In this document: piece by piece, positions 43,647 through 51,650 of the stretch | Numbering within the stretch: the first letter of the stretch is position 1 | Layout: every line of letters starts with the position of its first letter | Origin: SLRI01 sp964576715 | GTDB taxonomy: Bacteria; Pseudomonadota; Alphaproteobacteria; Geminicoccales; Geminicoccaceae | DNA: 64,000 bases | Assembly (NCBI GenBank): GCA_964576715.1 | Contig: CAZNWE010000010.1 | Coordinates: forward strand, 6,645-70,644 | Direction: 5' to 3' | Notes under the pieces: generated by a model | The model's input: the letters and a program-made list of their open reading frames with translations, nothing else | What the model was told of the DNA's origin: nothing | Databases searched by the model: none | Program-made: the position numbers and the translations under genes

Positions 43647-43886
43647 ATGAGTATCGGTATCTGGCAGGTCGTTCTGATCCTCGTGATCGTGCTGATCCTG
43701 TTCGGCGCTGGCAAGCTGCCCAAGGTGATGGGTGACGTCGCCGCCGGGGTGAAGAACTTCAAGAGGGGGATGAAGGACGACGAGGACGACGACAAGGCGA
43801 CCAAGTCGCTGAGCGAGAGCTCGAGCGAGCCCGAGGTCACCATCGAGCGTCCGACGGCCGTCAAGGACGAGGCGGCCAAGAGCTGA
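43647..43886 (+). CDS. tatA: Sec-independent protein translocase TatA
   Basis: 79-aa pore-forming component of twin-arginine export. One membrane helix (IWQVVLILVIVLILFGAGKL), the FGAGKLP hinge, an amphipathic helix and a charged tail rich in Asp/Lys. ATG at 43647 has AGAGGG upstream. First of tatABC. Confidence 0.95.
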   Translation: MSIGIWQVVLILVIVLILFGAGKLPKVMGDVAAGVKNFKRGMKDDEDDDKATKSLSESSSEPEVTIERPTAVKDEAAKS

Positions 43887-43918
43887 GACCCCAGACGGCG
43901 CTGGAGTGACAGCCGCTC

Positions 43919-44419
43919 ATGTTCGATCTCGGCTGGGCCGAGATGGCCGTCATCATGCTGGTGGCGCTCATCATCATCGGGCCAAAGGATTTGCCCAAAG
44001 TGGCACGCACTATCGGCCATTGGACCGGCAAAGCGCGCGCGCTGGCGCGTGACTTCCAGCGTTCCCTGGACGACATGGCGCGCGAGGCCGAACTCGACGA
44101 GATCAAGAAGTCGATCGATCGCGCCGGCAGCGTCGACTTCAAGGGGGCGGTGAAAAGCGTCGTCGATCCGGACGACGATTTCGAGCGCGCTTTCGACATG
44201 GCGGAGAAGGGCGGTGCCGCCAAGCCCGGCAAGCGGCCGTCCAATGTCCGCAAACCCGCAGAAGCGGTGCGCAACGCGGCGCTGCCGGAGGCGGCCGAGC
44301 CGAAGGCGCAGCCCATGGCCAGCCCAACGGCGCCAAACAGCGCAGACGACAACCCTGTGCCCGTCGACAAGGCGCCGGCGGATGCCGGGGCCGAGCCAGA
44401 CGCGTCGCCTCGTGGCTAG
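43919..44419 (+). CDS. tatB: Sec-independent protein translocase TatB
   Basis: 166 aa. N-terminus MFDLGWAEMAVIMLVALIII and the GPKDLP hinge identify TatB rather than TatA. A long amphipathic helix follows and then an Ala/Pro-rich disordered tail. Forms the substrate receptor with TatC. 32 nt after tatA. Confidence 0.95.
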   Translation: MFDLGWAEMAVIMLVALIIIGPKDLPKVARTIGHWTGKARALARDFQRSLDDMAREAELDEIKKSIDRAGSVDFKGAVKSVVDPDDDFERAFDMAEKGGAAKPGKRPSNVRKPAEAVRNAALPEAAEPKAQPMASPTAPNSADDNPVPVDKAPADAGAEPDASPRG

Positions 44420-44458
44420 GGCAGCACCCGGGTCCCGCGCGACAACCGGACGCAGGCC

Positions 44459-45259
44459 GTGATCAAGGACATCGATGATCGCGAGATGCCACTGCTCGAT
44501 CACCTGATCGAGCTGCGCAACCGGCTGATGTACAGTTCGGCGGCGATTCTCTTGGGCTTCATCGTCTGCTATTTCTTCGCCGAGCAGATCTACGCCTTTC
44601 TGGTCCAGCCGCTCGCCGACATCTACGAGGGCCAGACCGATCGGCGGATGATCTACACCGGCCTGACCGAGGCGTTCTTCACCTACCTCAAGGTGGCATT
44701 CTTCGCCGGCGCCTTCATCACCTTCCCGTTCGTCGCCACCCAGCTCTACTTGTTCATCGCGCCAGGGCTCTACCGCAACGAGAAGCAGGCCTTCCTGCCC
44801 TTCCTCTGCGCCACGCCGGTCCTGTTTTTTCTGGGCGGGGCGATGGTCTACTACGTCATTTTCCCGCTCGCCTGGCGGTTCTTCATCAGCTTCGAAACCA
44901 GCGGCGTGGATGGTGCCCTGCCGATCCAGCTCGAGGCCAGAGTCGGCGAGTATCTCGATCTCGTGATGAAGCTGATCTTTGCCTTCGGCATCTCGTTCCA
45001 GCTGCCGGTGGCTTTGACCCTCATGGGCCGGGTCGGGCTGGTCAGCGCCGACGGTCTCGCCCGCAACCGCAAATACGCCATCGTCGCGGTCTTCGTCGTC
45101 GCTGCCCTGCTCACCCCGCCCGACATCATCAGCCAGATCGGCCTGGGTGTCCCGATAATCGCCCTCTACGAGCTCTCGATCTATCTCGTGCGGCTGGCCG
45201 AGAAAAAGCGGGCCGAGGCGGAAGCCGAGGAAGAGGACGCGGGCGGCTCCGCCGGCTGA
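44459..45259 (+). CDS. tatC: Sec-independent protein translocase TatC
   Basis: 266 aa, six membrane helices. MPLLDHLIELRNRLMYSSAA is the signal-binding N-terminus; PFVATQLYLFIAPGLYRNEK and DIISQIGLGVPIIALYELSI are conserved. Starts with GTG at 44459. A charged Glu/Ala tail ends the protein. Usually serS follows in related genomes; here a haem-uptake operon does. The TctC-like protein in this window has a candidate Tat signal. Confidence 0.96.
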   Translation: MIKDIDDREMPLLDHLIELRNRLMYSSAAILLGFIVCYFFAEQIYAFLVQPLADIYEGQTDRRMIYTGLTEAFFTYLKVAFFAGAFITFPFVATQLYLFIAPGLYRNEKQAFLPFLCATPVLFFLGGAMVYYVIFPLAWRFFISFETSGVDGALPIQLEARVGEYLDLVMKLIFAFGISFQLPVALTLMGRVGLVSADGLARNRKYAIVAVFVVAALLTPPDIISQIGLGVPIIALYELSIYLVRLAEKKRAEAEAEEEDAGGSAG

Positions 45260-45371
45260 GCTGTCGCCCTTCCTGGAATCAGTCGATCTCCAACTTGTGT
45301 CGATAGGCGTGGCGGCGGCGGCAGCGCTTGGTCATGCTCGGCCTCTCTTCGACGGCAGGGAGGACGGTTGG

Positions 45372-45548
45372 ATGTGCGAATGCCTTGGCGGCTGCGGCTA
45401 CGAGCTCTTGAGCGAGCGGCTGGCGGCCCTCGAGCGTGAGCTCGAGGCGGCGATGGAGAGCCGGGACATGGGGCGCGTCGCCCGGCTCCGCGAGCGCATC
45501 GCCGAGCTCCGCTGCGGCTGCCGCCGGCTGCGCGAGATGGCGGCTTGA
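45372..45548 (+). CDS. Small Cys-rich coiled-coil protein at head of haem-uptake operon
   Basis: 58 aa, not a family I recognise. It starts MCECLGGCGYELLSER, then a charged heptad-like helix (LAALERELEAAMESRD, MGRVARLRERIAELR) and ends with CGCRRLREMAA. The CxC-x3-C and CxC groups at both ends could bind metal or haem. AGGGAGG lies eight nt before the ATG, which supports translation. Its stop overlaps the hmuT TTG start (TTGA), tying it to haem uptake. Confidence 0.6.
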   Translation: MCECLGGCGYELLSERLAALERELEAAMESRDMGRVARLRERIAELRCGCRRLREMAA

Positions 45549-46402
45549 GGGTACTGGCTCTCGCCTGCGCGCTGGTCCTCGCTGCAACGGCAACGGCCGA
45601 AGCGCGGCGGATCGTCTCGATCGGCGGGGCAGTGACCGAGATCGCCTTCGCCCTCGGCGCCGAGGGCGAGATCGTCGCCGTCGACACGACCAGCCTCTGG
45701 CCACCCGAAGCCGATGATCTGCCGGATATCGGCTACATGCGCCGGCTCTCGGCCGAGCCGATCCTGGCGCTGACCCCCGACCTGGTGCTGGCGAGCGCCG
45801 ACAGCGGGCCGCAAGCGGTGCTCGAGCAGCTGGCAGCGGCGGGGATCGAGGTCGAGACGATTCCGGACGAGCCGTCGATCGAGGGCATCTACCGCAAGGT
45901 CGACGCGGTCGCCCGGGCGCTCGGCCGCGAGGCGGAAGGCGAACAGCTCCAAGCCGAGATCGCCGCCGCCTTCGCCGCCGCCGAACGTGCCGTCGCTGCG
46001 GTCGAACCCAGCCCGCGCGTGCTCTTCATTATCAGCATGGGCCGCGGCGCGCCACAGGCGGCCGGGCACGATACCGCGGCGGATGCGATCATTCGGCTCG
46101 CCGGCGGCACCAATGCCGTCACCGGCTATGCTGGCTACCGCCCGTTGAATCCCGAAGCGGCGATCGCCGCCGCCCCCGACCTGATCCTCACCATGACGCA
46201 AGCTGCGGAAGCCTTGGGCGGGCCCGAGACCCTCCTCGCCCGGCCGGAAATCAGGTTGACACCGGCGGGCGAGGCCGGCCGTCTCGTCGCTCTCGACGGG
46301 CTCCTGCTCCTGGGCTTCGGCCCGCGCACGCCGGAAGCGGTGCGCGAGCTCGCCGGCTCGCTCGCCAGGATTGCCGAGACGAAGCCCATGGGCGACGGAT
46401 GA
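45545..46402 (+). CDS. hmuT: Haem ABC transporter periplasmic binding protein
   Basis: 285 aa. TTG start at 45545, immediately followed by a signal peptide (RVLALACALVLAATATAEA). RRIVSIGGAVTEIAFALGAE is the HmuT/BtuF-type opening, with VAVDTTSLWPPEADDLPDIGYMRRLSAEP split as VAVDTTSLWPPEA and LPDIGYMRRLSAEP, the latter holding a candidate haem-ligand Tyr. MGRGAPQAAGHDTAAD is another HmuT feature. Overlaps hmuU as ATGA. Confidence 0.92.
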   Translation: MRVLALACALVLAATATAEARRIVSIGGAVTEIAFALGAEGEIVAVDTTSLWPPEADDLPDIGYMRRLSAEPILALTPDLVLASADSGPQAVLEQLAAAGIEVETIPDEPSIEGIYRKVDAVARALGREAEGEQLQAEIAAAFAAAERAVAAVEPSPRVLFIISMGRGAPQAAGHDTAADAIIRLAGGTNAVTGYAGYRPLNPEAAIAAAPDLILTMTQAAEALGGPETLLARPEIRLTPAGEAGRLVALDGLLLLGFGPRTPEAVRELAGSLARIAETKPMGDG

Positions 46403-47463
46403 CACCCGCCGCTCTCGTCACCGGCGAACGGCCGGCCCTGATCTTTCCGGGCCTGGTCCTGGGCGCCGCCCTGGTAGCACTCCTCGGCCTCGGCTCCGGC
46501 GCGGTGGCGATCGCCCCCGGCGAGGTCCTCTCGATCCTCCGCCACTGGCCGTCCGGAACAGTCGACCCGGCACTCGGCCGGGAAGCCATCGTACTGGTCG
46601 AGATCCGCCTGCCGCGGCTGCTCGCCGGCTTTGCGATCGGGGCGGCGATCGCCATCGCCGGGGCCGGCATGCAGGGCCTCTTTCGCAATCCCTTGGCCGA
46701 TCCGGGCCTGATCGGCATCTCCAGCGGCGCCGCCGTGGCGGCGGTCGGCTTCATCGTCGTGATCGGCCCCTGGCTCGCGGGCACGGCACCCGAACTCATG
46801 CGCTTCGGCCTGCCGGTGGCGGCCTTCCTGGGCGGGCTCGTCGTCACCGCCCTGATCGTCGCCATTGCGTCCCGGAACGGCACGATCGACGTCGCCATGC
46901 TGCTCTTGGGCGGCATCGCCATCAACGCGCTCGCCGGGGCGCTGATCGGTGTCCTGGTCTTCATGAGCGACGATCAGCAGCTGCGCGAGGCGACCTTCTG
47001 GATGATGGGCTCGCTCGCCGCAATCACCTGGCCCGCCCTCCTGCAGACCCTGCCGCTCCTCGTCCTGCCACTGTTGACCGTTCCCTATGTCGCCCGGGCG
47101 CTCAACGCGCTTCTGCTCGGCGAGGCGGACGCGAAGCTCCTGGGCTTCGCCGTCGAGCGGACCAAGGCGCTGGTCGTGGTCGTCACCGCTCTCGCGATCG
47201 GCGCTGGTGTCGCGATCTCCGGCATGATCGGCTTCATCGGCCTCGTTGCCCCGCATCTGGCGCGGCTCCTGGTCGGTGTCGATCACCGGCGGATGCTGCC
47301 GGCCTCGGCGCTGCTCGGCGGCACGCTCCTGGTCGGTGCCGATCTCGTGGCCCGGCTGGTCGTGCTGCCCGCCGAACTGCCGATCGGCATCGTCACCGCC
47401 CTCGTCGGCAGCCCCTTCTTCCTCTGGATGCTGCAGCGGCGGCTGCGGCAGACCGCTTTTTGA
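46399..47463 (+). CDS. hmuU: Haem ABC transporter permease (FecCD family)
   Basis: 354 aa with eight to ten hydrophobic helices. EIRLPRLLAGFAIGAAIAIA and GAGMQGLFRNPLADPGLIGI are the family signature, and GMIGFIGLVAPHLARLLVG is the coupling region. Sits between hmuT and hmuV, 13 nt before hmuV. Confidence 0.95.
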   Translation: MTPAALVTGERPALIFPGLVLGAALVALLGLGSGAVAIAPGEVLSILRHWPSGTVDPALGREAIVLVEIRLPRLLAGFAIGAAIAIAGAGMQGLFRNPLADPGLIGISSGAAVAAVGFIVVIGPWLAGTAPELMRFGLPVAAFLGGLVVTALIVAIASRNGTIDVAMLLLGGIAINALAGALIGVLVFMSDDQQLREATFWMMGSLAAITWPALLQTLPLLVLPLLTVPYVARALNALLLGEADAKLLGFAVERTKALVVVVTALAIGAGVAISGMIGFIGLVAPHLARLLVGVDHRRMLPASALLGGTLLVGADLVARLVVLPAELPIGIVTALVGSPFFLWMLQRRLRQTAF

Positions 47464-47476
47464 GGGCCGGGCAGCG

Positions 47477-48301
47477 ATGCTGAGCGCCACGGCAATCGAG
47501 GTCGAACGCCAGGGCCGCCGCATCCTCGGCCCGGTCAGCCTGGAGCTGCAGCCGGGCGAGGTAACGGTGCTCGTCGGCCCCAACGGTGCCGGCAAGTCGA
47601 CCCTCTTGGAGGTTCTGGCCGGCATTACCCGCCCCGATCGCGGCGGCGTCGCCCTCGCCGGGCGACCGCTCGAGGCCTCGGCACCGTTCGATCTCGCCCG
47701 CCGCCGGGCGGTGCTCCGCCAGCACAACGAGCTCGCTTTCGCCTTCACCGCCGAGGAGGTGGTCGCCCTCGGTCGCAGCCCGCATCACGGCCGCTGGAGC
47801 CAGACGATCGAGACCCGGCTGATCGCAGACGCCATGGCGCGAGCAGGTGTGGCCGAGCTCGCCCGGCGCAGCTACCCGACCCTTTCCGGTGGCGAGCGCC
47901 AGCGGGTGCAGTTCGCCCGGGCGCTGGCCCAACTGGCCACCCCCGACGGCCCGGTCGAGGGCGGCATCCTGCTGCTCGACGAGCCCAGCGCCAGTCTCGA
48001 TCCGGCGCACCAGGAACGGCTCTTCGTCGTCGCCAGAAGCCTCGCCCGGGCCTCGGTCCTGGTCACCGCCGTGGTCCACGATCTCAATCTCGCGGCCGTC
48101 GTGGCCGACCGGATCGTCATGCTGGATCGGGCATGGATCGTCGCCGATGGCCCGCCCGAGGCCGTGCTGACCGCCGAAGGCATCGGGGCCGTCTTCGGCA
48201 TCGCGGTCGATGTGCTCCGCCATCCGGCGAGCGGCCGGCCACTTCTGGCCTCCAGGCTCGGCGCCGAAAAACAACAGCCTCCACTCGAAGAGGTGGCATG
48301 A
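47477..48301 (+). CDS. hmuV: Haem ABC transporter ATP-binding protein
   Basis: 274 aa. Walker A GPNGAGKST, signature LSGGERQRVQFARAL, Walker B ILLLDEPSASLDP, switch His in VVHDLNLAA. LRQHNELAFAFTAEEVVALG is typical of HmuV. ATG at 47477; the frame upstream is an open shadow of hmuU. The stop overlaps the DUF2325 gene start (ATGA). Confidence 0.95.
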   Translation: MLSATAIEVERQGRRILGPVSLELQPGEVTVLVGPNGAGKSTLLEVLAGITRPDRGGVALAGRPLEASAPFDLARRRAVLRQHNELAFAFTAEEVVALGRSPHHGRWSQTIETRLIADAMARAGVAELARRSYPTLSGGERQRVQFARALAQLATPDGPVEGGILLLDEPSASLDPAHQERLFVVARSLARASVLVTAVVHDLNLAAVVADRIVMLDRAWIVADGPPEAVLTAEGIGAVFGIAVDVLRHPASGRPLLASRLGAEKQQPPLEEVA

Positions 48302-49449
48302 CCCTGAAACAGGGACAGCGTCTGGAACTCTGGGAAGTGAGGAACGGGGCGCACTGCTCGGTGATCGGCACCTGCCTCGCCCCCGCCGACGTCAAAACGG
48401 TACTGCGCAAGGCCAAATTGCAGCGCGAGCCAGGGGCCCCGGAGTACGAAGTGCACGGCTTTCTCGTCAACGAGGCGGCCCGGCAGGGGCCGGTCGGCCG
48501 GATCATCGACGCCTGTCTCGACAAGAAGTATGCCGGGGCCATCCGCCAGAGCCTCAGGCTCGAGAGCGAGGAAGCGATCCTCGCCTATTGGCAAGAGGCC
48601 TGCAGGCGGGGAGCGATCGCCGGTCCCTATTGGGCGCTACTGACGCTGCCCGACCTGCCGCAGAAGCTCTCCAACCGCATTTTCGGCGACGTCCACATGC
48701 TCGGCCACTTCATGGCCGGTGCCAGCCGCGAGCAGCAGGCGGAACTCTGGGCGGTCGAACAGCGTAACCAAGAGCTGGAGCACCGGCTGCAGAAGGTGCG
48801 GACCCGCGCCGAGGAAAGGGATCTGGCCCAGCGCGCCCGGATCGAGGTCCTCGAGCGCGAGCTGGCTTCGGCCCGCGCCGCCACCGCGACGTCCATCACG
48901 CCGATGCCGGCGCGCAACGATGCCGGCGCCCGGCAGGATCGTCGACTGGCCAAGCAGGGACGCCGGATCGCCGCACTGCGCGAACAGGTCGCCCGGCTGC
49001 AGGCGACCAATGACTGCCTCAGGGCAGCACTGGCCCACCGCGACAGGCTGCCGCCGCTGCCCGCAAGACTTGCCGATCTCGCCAGCCAGCAGCCGCCGGA
49101 GCGACCAGCTGCGTGTCGCGTCGCGATGCTGCGCTCGCTCCTCTATGTCGGCGGCCGGAGAAGTGTGCTGCCGCATCTGCGCGCCGATGCCGCCCGGATC
49201 GACGCGGAACTCCTGCACCACGACGGCGGCATCGAGGAAAACGTCACCCGGCTCGACGAGCTGGTGCCGCAGGCCGACATCGTGTTCTGCCCGGTCGACT
49301 GCGTCAGCCACGGAGCGAGCCTCAGGGCCCGCGCCCTTTGCCGCCGCTACGCCAAGCCCTTCGTACCGCTTCGAAGTGCCAGCGCCTCGTGCTTCAGGCG
49401 CGGCATCGACGAGCTCGCCCCGCAACCCTCGACCGAGGAAGCCAGTTGA
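48298..49449 (+). CDS. DUF2325 domain protein with coiled coil
   Basis: 383 aa, function unknown. An N-terminal region (about 1-150) is followed by a coiled coil (about 145-270, EQRNQELEHRLQKVRTRAEE, RIAALREQVARLQATNDC) and a C-terminal DUF2325 domain (about 285-365). DUF2325 hallmarks are LLYVGGRRSVLPHLR, HHDGGIEENVTRLDELV and DIVFCPVDCVSHGASLRA. HFMAGASREQQAELW may be a haem or metal contact, but that is a guess. Overlap with hmuV and with the monooxygenase gene makes it part of the haem operon. Confidence 0.85.
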   Translation: MTLKQGQRLELWEVRNGAHCSVIGTCLAPADVKTVLRKAKLQREPGAPEYEVHGFLVNEAARQGPVGRIIDACLDKKYAGAIRQSLRLESEEAILAYWQEACRRGAIAGPYWALLTLPDLPQKLSNRIFGDVHMLGHFMAGASREQQAELWAVEQRNQELEHRLQKVRTRAEERDLAQRARIEVLERELASARAATATSITPMPARNDAGARQDRRLAKQGRRIAALREQVARLQATNDCLRAALAHRDRLPPLPARLADLASQQPPERPAACRVAMLRSLLYVGGRRSVLPHLRADAARIDAELLHHDGGIEENVTRLDELVPQADIVFCPVDCVSHGASLRARALCRRYAKPFVPLRSASASCFRRGIDELAPQPSTEEAS

Positions 49450-49757
49450 TGTTCATCGCGATGAACCGTTTTCGCGTCCGCCACGGCGAAGAGGACCGCT
49501 TCGAGACAATCTGGCGTAACCGGGAGACCAGGCTCACTGACACCCCCGGCTTCCAGTCCTTCCACCTGCTGCGCGGCCCGAGCCTCGACGATCACACCCT
49601 CTTCGCCTCGCACACCATCTGGGCCTCGCGCGACGCCTTCACCGCCTGGACGCGCAGCGACGCTTTCCGCAACGCCCATCGCGATGCCGGCGAGCACACA
49701 GGCCTCTATCTCGGCCACCCGGCGTTCGAGGGCTTCGACGTCGTCGAGGGAACATAA
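49449..49757 (+). CDS. IsdG-type haem-degrading monooxygenase candidate
   Basis: 102-aa ABM-fold protein. IsdG/IsdI enzymes open haem with an Asn-Trp-His triad at about positions 7, 67 and 77; here Asn6 (FIAMNRFRV), Trp67 (FTAWTRS) and His77 (FRNAHRD) match. FQSFHLLRGP and TLFASHTIWASRDAF are common to the family. It starts within the stop of the DUF2325 gene (TGATG) at the end of the haem-uptake operon, which supports release of iron from imported haem. Confidence 0.82.
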   Translation: MFIAMNRFRVRHGEEDRFETIWRNRETRLTDTPGFQSFHLLRGPSLDDHTLFASHTIWASRDAFTAWTRSDAFRNAHRDAGEHTGLYLGHPAFEGFDVVEGT

Positions 49758-49764
49758 GAGAGCG

Positions 49765-49839
49765 TGGCGACCCCTACGGGAATCGAACCCGTGTTTTCAG
49801 CGTGAGAGGCTGACGTCCTGACCGCTAGACGAAGGGGTC
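49765..49839 (-). tRNA. tRNA-Glu (anticodon CTC)
   Basis: 75 nt including encoded CCA. Acceptor GACCCCT pairs with AGGGGTC, then discriminator G and CCA. The anticodon stem TCAGC/GCTGA encloses loop CTCTCAC, giving CTC. The T arm ACGGG-TTCGATT-CCCGT is perfect. Lies 41 nt downstream of the rlmD stop on the same strand. Confidence 0.95.
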
Positions 49840-49880
49840 GCAGGCGGATTTTGGGTACTTAGAAGCTTGGCTGCCGCTGA

Positions 49881-51304
49881 TCAAGTGGCAACGCGCCGGA
49901 AGGCAGCGACCAGCTCGATGTCGGGGGCGAAGAGGAACTGGTCGATCGCCTCGAGTGCGGTGAGCCGGTAGCCGCCCTGGACGAGGCGTGCCGCATCGCG
50001 GGCGAAGCTGGCGGGGGCGCAGGCGGCGTAGATGATCGTCGGCACGGCGCTCTCGGCCAAGGCTTCGACCTGGGCCAGCGCACCTGCCCTGGGCGGATCG
50101 AGGATGGCGGCCGCCAGGCCGCGGAGCTCGTCCGGCTGCAGGGGGCTCGCCATCAGGTCGCGGCGATGCGACCGGACCTGCGGATGGCGAATGGCGGCGA
50201 CGAGCTCGGCCGCGGCATCGAACGCCCGGACCGTGGCACCCGCCTCGGCCAGGGCCAGGCTCAACGTGCCGACGCCGGCGAACAGATCGACGACCGTGCG
50301 CGCGCCACCGAGCTGCCTGGCCACGAAATCCTGCAGCGCCGCCTCGCCCTCGGCCGTGGCCTGCAGGAAAGCCGCCGGCGGCAGGCTGATCGGCACACCG
50401 GCGATGCTCAGCACCGGCGGCAGCCGGACGGCCAGCGGCTCGGGCGCCCGGCCGCCGGCGGCGACGGCAAGGCGAACCAGATCTGCGGCCTGGGCGAACG
50501 CTGCGAGCCGCTCGCGATCNNNNNNNNNNNNNNNNNNNNNNNNNNNNNNNNNNNNNNNNNNNNNNNNNNNNNNNNNNNNNNNNNNNNNNNNNNNNNNNNN
50601 NNNNNNNNNNNNNNNNNNNCGGCAAGGCGAACCAGATCTGCGGCCTGGGCGAACGCTGCGAGCCGCTCGCGATCCGCGAGCGCGGGTTCGCGCTCGAGCT
50701 GCAGCACGACCTCCGGGCCGGCATCGAGAGCGGTGAGCGTCACCTCGCCACCGCGCTGCACGACCTCGAGCTCGCGCAGCAGCCGGCGCAGTGGTGCAAA
50801 CAGGGCGACCAGGGCGGGCCGGGCGATCGGACATTCGGTGACCGGGACCAGCTCGTGGCCGAGGCGGCGGCGAAAGCCGAGCCGGCCGTCGCCGGCATAG
50901 CCGAGGCGCAACCGACGGCGACTGCCGAGCGGGCTCTTGTGCAACGGGATCGCCCGTGGAGCGGCGAGGCCCCGAGCCCGCAGGGCACCCTCGAGCCGCC
51001 GGAGCAGCAGGCTATCGCCGGTCGCCGCCGGCAGATGCTGCAGCGCGCAGCCGCCACAAACACCGAAATGCGAGCAGATCGGCGCTTGTCGCTCGGGGCT
51101 GGCGTCGAGGCACGCCAGCGGCTCGACGGTTCGCTCGCTGCCCTGTCGCCGGACCCGCCAGCGCTCGCCCGGCAGGGCGAGCGGCACGATCAGCCGCTCG
51201 CCCTGATGGTCGGCAATGCCGTCGCCACGCGAGCCGAGCGCCTCGATCGCCACCTCGAGGGTCCACGCCTCGGTCTTGCGGCGCTTGGCCCGGCCGCGGT
51301 TCAA
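49881..51304 (-). CDS. rlmD: 23S rRNA (uracil-1939-C5)-methyltransferase, interrupted by a false gap
   Basis: TrmA/RlmD-family SAM-dependent RNA methyltransferase. The start is TTG at 51304, overlapping the preceding stop (TTGA). The N-terminal part has a TRAM-like region (LEVAIEALGSRGDGIA) and Fe-S cysteines in APICSHFGVCGGCALQHLP and VTECPIA. The C-terminal part has SAM motif VVDLFAGVGTLSLALAEAG, a DPPRAG loop and the catalytic Cys in IIYAACAPASFARD, where the common CNPAT reads CAPAS. The N run (50520-50619) lies inside, but deleting it with one copy of a 55-bp duplicate restores one continuous frame of 422 codons, so the gene is intact. Confidence 0.92.
50465..50674. other. Scaffold gap (100 N) between duplicated contig ends
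   Basis: 50520-50619 are N. The 55 bases before (50465-50519) and after (50620-50674) are identical, which shows that two overlapping contig ends were joined without merging. No DNA is missing; the true sequence is 155 nt shorter. Confidence 0.95.
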
Positions 51305-51606
51305 GGCCGTGCCGTCTCGACGACGAACGACGCCGTCCCCGCCGGATCTCGAGGGTCGAGACGGAGCAGCAGGGTGGCACCCGTGTCGTCGGCCACCAGG
51401 AGAAAGAGAAATTCGCCCGTCGCCGCCATTTGCCTTATGGTGAAGCCGGCCGGGAGCGCGATCGAGCCCGTGTCGACGACCGCCGAGCGATCGGTGCCGG
51501 TGCGCGCCCGTTCGACCAGAAGCCAGCCGAGCGCCGCGATGCCGAGGACGATCACCACCGCAGCCACCACGTTGAAGATCTTGAGAATGCCGAGATACCG
51601 TTCCAT
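51301..51606 (-). CDS. Small membrane-anchored protein (DUF6476-like)
   Basis: 101 aa. One N-terminal membrane helix (FNVVAAVVIVLGIAALGWLL) and a small beta-rich domain (SIALPAGFTIRQMAATGEFL, FLLVADDTGATLLLRLDP). Pattern and position next to a pseudouridine synthase recall the alphaproteobacterial DUF6476 family, but I cannot confirm it. The stop overlaps the rlmD start; it is divergent from rluD with 44 nt between. Confidence 0.65.
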   Translation of the reverse strand: MERYLGILKIFNVVAAVVIVLGIAALGWLLVERARTGTDRSAVVDTGSIALPAGFTIRQMAATGEFLFLLVADDTGATLLLRLDPRDPAGTASFVVETARP

Positions 51607-51650
51607 CGACTGCTCGAACAGGGCCGCACCCGGCCTGGAAGTGCCCGCCC

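Noticed and set aside
45279..45335. 18-codon Arg-rich minus-strand ORF with a good ribosome site (MTKRCRRRHAYRHK)
   Set aside because: Nothing lies downstream for it to attenuate, as it points into the tatC end; probably chance.
50465..50674. 55-bp direct repeat as a biological duplication
   Set aside because: The copies flank exactly 100 Ns and removing one restores the rlmD frame, so it is an assembly artefact.
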